From Candidatus Rokubacteria bacterium RIFCSPLOWO2_02_FULL_72_37 (GTDB lineage Bacteria; Methylomirabilota; Methylomirabilia; Rokubacteriales; CSP1-6), in the NCBI GenBank assembly GCA_001790315.1, contig MGCE01000026.1, positions 1 through 8,515 of the forward strand: a stretch of 8,515 nt of DNA. Reading direction: 5' to 3'. This document shows, in pieces, positions 5,579 to 8,515 of this stretch; positions within the stretch are counted from its first letter, which is position 1, and every line of letters begins with the position of its first letter. The position numbers and the translations under genes were made by a program. The notes under the pieces were generated by a model that did no database searches, was not told the DNA's origin, and saw only the letters and a program-made list of their open reading frames with translations.

Positions 5579-7299
5579 GCCGGCATCCTCTCGTCGGGCA
5601 GCGGCGCCGTCCAGCCCTGCGTGCGGCGCGTGACGCCCATCATCAGCCACCAGTACACGAGCCGCACCGCGAGGCCGATCGCGATGATCAGGACGGACAT
5701 CGCCGCCGCCTGCGCCGTATCGCCCGCGTCGTCCATCAGCAGGACGGCCACGGCCGCGAGCTCGGTGCCCGGCGCCACGAGGAAGACGACGGCCGAGAGC
5801 GTCACCATCGCGTTCAGGAAGAAATACATGCTGATCGCCACGATCGACGGGAGCGCGATGGGCACCGTGACGCGCGTGAACGTCCGCCAGAACGGCACGC
5901 CGAGCGATGCCGAGACGCCCTCGAACTCGGCATCCATCTGCTTGAGCGCGCCGGTCGCCGTCAGGAACGGCACGGTGAAGTAGTGGACGAGGTTCGAGAT
6001 CACGAGGATCGCGAGCGTCCCGTAGAGGCGGTTGAGCACCGAGCCCGGTGCGTTGAAGACGAAGATGTAGGCGAGGCCGAGGACCATGCCCGGGATCGAC
6101 ACGGGCAGCAGGGACAGCACGTAGAGCGGCGCCCGGAGTGCCGTGCGCCGCTTTTCCACCAGGTAGGCGCCCGCGAAGGCGATCAGCGTCCCGACGACCG
6201 CGGTGAGAATGGCGACGTACATGCTGTTGCCGAGCGCCGCGTACCCGCCGATCGTGTCGAACGCGTAGTGCCGGAGCGTCAGCGTGAGGTCGTAGGGCCA
6301 GCGCCGTACGAGGGAGCTCACGAGGATCGCGAGGTAGACGGCGGCGATCGCCAGCGCCACCAGCCCGCAGTAGGCGAACAGGAGCCAGTCGGCCAGCGGC
6401 CGGGTCCGGGGCACGAGCGGCCGGGCGGAGGAGCTGATCAGCGCGTACTGGCGGCGCTGGACCACGCGGTCCACCATGAACGCGACGAGCGCGGGGATCA
6501 GCAGCACCACGGAGACGGTGGCGCCCATCGTGAAGTTCTGCTGGCCGATGACCTGGTCGTAGATCTGGGTCGCCATCACGGAGTACTTGCCGCCGATGAC
6601 CTTGGGCGCGCCGAAGTCGGTGATGACGAGCGTGAACACGACGAAGCAGGCGCTCATCAGGCCGTACTTGACGCCGGGCAGCGTGACCGTGAGGAACGTC
6701 CTGAGGCGCGAGGCGCCGAGCGCGGCGGCGGCGTCGTAGAGCCGCGCGTCGGTGGCCGTGAGCGCGGCGACGAGGATCAGCATCGCGTGCGGGAAGCAGT
6801 AGAACACCTCGGCCAGGACGATGCCCTTGGCGCCGTAGATGCCGACGTTCACGCCCGTCCAGCGCGTGACCATCCCGTTGTTGCCGAACAGGTAGACGAA
6901 CGCGAGCCCCTGGACCAGCGACGGCGCGAAGATCGGCAGCATCGCGGCCAGGCGGAAGAGGCCGCGCCAGCGCACGCGCGTGCGCGTGAGCGCGTACGCG
7001 TAGACGAAGGCGAAGGCGACCGTCACGGTCATCGCGAGCACCGAGACGGTCAGGCTGTTCGTGATCGAGGCGGCGATCGCCGGGGTCGAGAAATAGCGCA
7101 CGTAGTTGGCGGCGCCGACGAACCGCCCGCTGTTGTCCAGCAGGCTGCGCCACAGGACGTGCAGCATCGGGTAGAGGACGAAGACATACAGGAAGAGGGC
7201 GAAGAGGGCGACGAGCGCGTGCCCCGTCACGGTCTCGCGGTCCAGCCGGTGCCCCACCGTCCGGTCCGGAATGGCGGCGGAGGCGCTCGCGCGGGTCAT
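5575..7299 (-). CDS. phnU2: Fused two-domain ABC transporter permease, putative 2-aminoethylphosphonate type
   Basis: The protein has 574 residues, with two MetI-like permease domains in one chain. About 12 membrane segments are visible, in blocks at roughly 28-50, 80-105, 115-140, 155-180, 215-230 and 258-277, then 305-330, 360-382, 390-418, 427-450, 485-510 and 532-555. Each half has an EAA loop that docks on the ATPase: near 189-211 (AAALGASRLRTFLTVTLP) and 459-482 (GVSASLGVPFWRTFTRVTVP). The stretch YDQVIGQQNFTMGATVSVVL (247-266) and the following VDRVVQRRQYAL resemble what I recall of the PhnU2 (TIGR03262) group of putative 2-aminoethylphosphonate importers; related fused permeases carry Fe3+ or other small solutes, so the substrate is not certain. 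The ATG at 7299 overlaps the ATPase stop as ATGA and follows a strong GAGGGGG ribosome site. Confidence 0.88.
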   Translation of the reverse strand: MTRASASAAIPDRTVGHRLDRETVTGHALVALFALFLYVFVLYPMLHVLWRSLLDNSGRFVGAANYVRYFSTPAIAASITNSLTVSVLAMTVTVAFAFVYAYALTRTRVRWRGLFRLAAMLPIFAPSLVQGLAFVYLFGNNGMVTRWTGVNVGIYGAKGIVLAEVFYCFPHAMLILVAALTATDARLYDAAAALGASRLRTFLTVTLPGVKYGLMSACFVVFTLVITDFGAPKVIGGKYSVMATQIYDQVIGQQNFTMGATVSVVLLIPALVAFMVDRVVQRRQYALISSSARPLVPRTRPLADWLLFAYCGLVALAIAAVYLAILVSSLVRRWPYDLTLTLRHYAFDTIGGYAALGNSMYVAILTAVVGTLIAFAGAYLVEKRRTALRAPLYVLSLLPVSIPGMVLGLAYIFVFNAPGSVLNRLYGTLAILVISNLVHYFTVPFLTATGALKQMDAEFEGVSASLGVPFWRTFTRVTVPIALPSIVAISMYFFLNAMVTLSAVVFLVAPGTELAAVAVLLMDDAGDTAQAAAMSVLIIAIGLAVRLVYWWLMMGVTRRTQGWTAPLPDERMPA

Positions 7300-8429
7300 G
7301 GGTCCCCCTCGTTCGCCCGATACACGCGGAGCGCGGCCGGTCGGAGCGCCACCGCCAGCTCGGCGCCCTCCACGGCGCCCAACTCGTCGAGGACGTGGGT
7401 GGCGACGTCGCAGTCGACGCGGGCATCCTCCTCGCCGGGCAGCGCCAGCGCGAGCCGCGTGAGCGCCCCCTGGAACTGCAGCGCGCGCACGCGCGCCACG
7501 AGGGCATTGTCGCCGCCCCGCGACGCGGGGCCAACCGCGATCTCCTCGGGACGGATCCCGAGCACGAGCCGGGTGCCCGGGGGCGCGGGCGCCGCCGGGC
7601 GATGGCGGAGGTCGATCGCCCCGACCCGGACCCAGCCGGGCCGCGCGCACGCCGTGGCCGGGAGCAGGTTCATCTGACCGACGAAGCGCGCCACGAACAA
7701 CGAGGAGGGCTCCGTGTAGATCTCGACGGGCGTCCCGACCTGCTCGACGACGCCGTGGTTCATCACCACGATGCGATCGGCCATCGTGAGCGCCTCCTCC
7801 TGGTCGTGGGTCACCATGATCGTCGTGACGCCGAGCCGGCGCTGCAGCGCGCGGATCTCCTGGCGGAGCGTCAGGCGCACGCGTGCGTCGAGCGCCGACA
7901 GCGGCTCGTCGAGGAGCAGCAACGACGGGGAGGGGGCCAGCGCGCGCGCCAGCGCCACACGCTGTTGCTCGCCGCCCGAGAGCTGCGCCGGATACCGGTG
8001 CCGGTGGCCGGCGAGGTGGACCAGCGCGAGCAGCTCGTCCACGCGCCGCGCGATCGCGGCCTTCGGCCGCCGCCGCGTCTCGAGCCCGTACGCGACGTTG
8101 CGCGCGACGGTGAGGTTGGGGAACAGCGCGTAGGACTGGAAGACGATGCCGTAGTTCCGCTCGGCGGGCGGCAGCCGCGAGACGTCGCGGCCCGCCATCC
8201 GCACGATCCCGGCGTTCTGGCGCTCGAGGCCGGCGACGATGCGGAGCAGCGTCGTCTTGCCACAGCCGCTGGGCCCCAGGAAGCACACGAGCTCGCCCTC
8301 GCCGACGGACAGCGAGACACCGCGCAGGGCCACCACGGCGCCGAACCGCTTGGCGATGGCCTCGAGCTCGACGGCCGGCGGGCCGGCCGCCCCGGGCGGC
8401 CGGGGCGGCGTCACGGGACCCTCGGTCAC
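7296..8429 (-). CDS. phnT2: ABC transporter ATP-binding protein, putative 2-aminoethylphosphonate/iron-type importer
   Basis: The protein has 377 residues. Walker A GPSGCGKTT is at 52-60, the Q-loop glutamine is Q98 (VFQSYALFP), the signature LSGGEQQR is at 150-157, Walker B LLLLDE is at 170-175 with a D-loop SALD, and the switch His is H208 (VTHDQEE). After about 240 comes a TOBE-type regulatory domain (LGIRPEEIAV near 290). It is the cytoplasmic motor for the downstream fused permease. The GTG at 8429 lies just after the binding-protein TAG; a second GTG at 8414 has a better ribosome site (GAGGG 4 nt before), so the protein may start five residues later. The first 18 residues are Pro/Gly-rich and not part of the ATPase fold. 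The subfamily name follows from the neighbours. Confidence 0.88.
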   Translation of the reverse strand: MTEGPVTPPRPPGAAGPPAVELEAIAKRFGAVVALRGVSLSVGEGELVCFLGPSGCGKTTLLRIVAGLERQNAGIVRMAGRDVSRLPPAERNYGIVFQSYALFPNLTVARNVAYGLETRRRPKAAIARRVDELLALVHLAGHRHRYPAQLSGGEQQRVALARALAPSPSLLLLDEPLSALDARVRLTLRQEIRALQRRLGVTTIMVTHDQEEALTMADRIVVMNHGVVEQVGTPVEIYTEPSSLFVARFVGQMNLLPATACARPGWVRVGAIDLRHRPAAPAPPGTRLVLGIRPEEIAVGPASRGGDNALVARVRALQFQGALTRLALALPGEEDARVDCDVATHVLDELGAVEGAELAVALRPAALRVYRANEGDP

Positions 8430-8430
8430 G

Positions 8431-8515
8431 CTACTTCGCGTAGCGCTTCGACCACTCGGCGAGGATGCGGTCGCGGTTCTTCGCCGACCACTCGAAGTCG
8501 TTCGGGTAGACGACC
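8431..8515 (-). CDS. phnS2: Periplasmic solute-binding protein, C-terminal end (PhnS2-like)
   Basis: Only the last 27 residues before TAG (8433-8431) are in the window: VVYPNDFEWSAKNRDRILAE followed by WSKRYAK. An ending of this type (YPNDF.WSAKNR.RIL..W) is, to my recollection, typical of the putative 2-aminoethylphosphonate-binding PhnS2 proteins and related FbpA-like iron-binding proteins. The position one base upstream of the ATPase start supports it as the binding component of the same importer. Ligand residues are outside the window. Confidence 0.72.
   Translation of the reverse strand, partial: VVYPNDFEWSAKNRDRILAEWSKRYAK

Noticed and set aside
4445..7534. A 1029-residue fusion protein ending in the PLP enzyme
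   Set aside because: The part before residue M at 5578 is permease DNA read in the wrong frame; the PLP enzyme has a proper start with a ribosome site and ATGA overlap.
5983..7677. Long plus-strand open frame opposite the permease and ATPase genes
   Set aside because: It encodes a low-complexity Arg/Asp/Glu/His-rich product typical of the antisense frame of GC-rich genes, while the minus strand holds clear ABC transporter genes.

Overview
This window is a gene-dense, very GC-rich (roughly 70%) bacterial chromosomal segment. Almost every real codon ends in G or C. The genes form compact same-strand runs with 4-bp start/stop overlaps, and no mobile element, RNA gene or CRISPR array is visible. 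The family mix (AhpD/carboxymuconolactone-decarboxylase-like redox protein, HtrA-type protease, fused PhnU2-type permease) and the inferred selenocysteine use would suit an uncultured soil or groundwater lineage such as Candidatus Rokubacteria/Methylomirabilota or a deltaproteobacterium. That placement is only a guess; nothing in the window is a phylogenetic marker.

Region A (1-3173, all on the minus strand, read from right to left) holds a short gene of unknown function, a small membrane-anchored TRASH/PP0621-like three-cysteine protein, a SAM-dependent methyltransferase, a secreted zinc protein of the M28/glutaminyl-cyclase family, an AhpD-like redox protein, and the N-terminal part of an S1C (HtrA/Deg-like) protease that runs off the left edge. 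Region B (3202-3744, plus strand) is a lone Nudix hydrolase, divergent from region A and converging on region C with a 34-bp tail overlap. Region C (3711-8515, minus strand) is a tightly coupled operon: the C-terminal end of a PhnS2-type periplasmic binding protein, its ATPase, a fused two-domain permease, a Cys/Met-metabolism PLP enzyme, and an SDR oxidoreductase. The last four are joined by ATGA overlaps.

The main discovery is in the AhpD-like gene (369-911). Ordinary ORF calling breaks it into two pieces at a TGA (671-669), but the same frame continues with family-typical sequence on both sides. The TGA sits exactly where the second cysteine of the redox motif CxxC belongs, giving CPF-U. 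After an 11-nt spacer comes a perfect 7-bp hairpin with a CGUG loop that starts 18 nt after the UGA, which fits the rules for a bacterial SECIS element. The hairpin is built from A/T-ending codons that are almost absent from the rest of the gene. UGA is an ordinary stop for eight other genes here, so I read this as programmed selenocysteine insertion rather than a pseudogene or a reassigned code.
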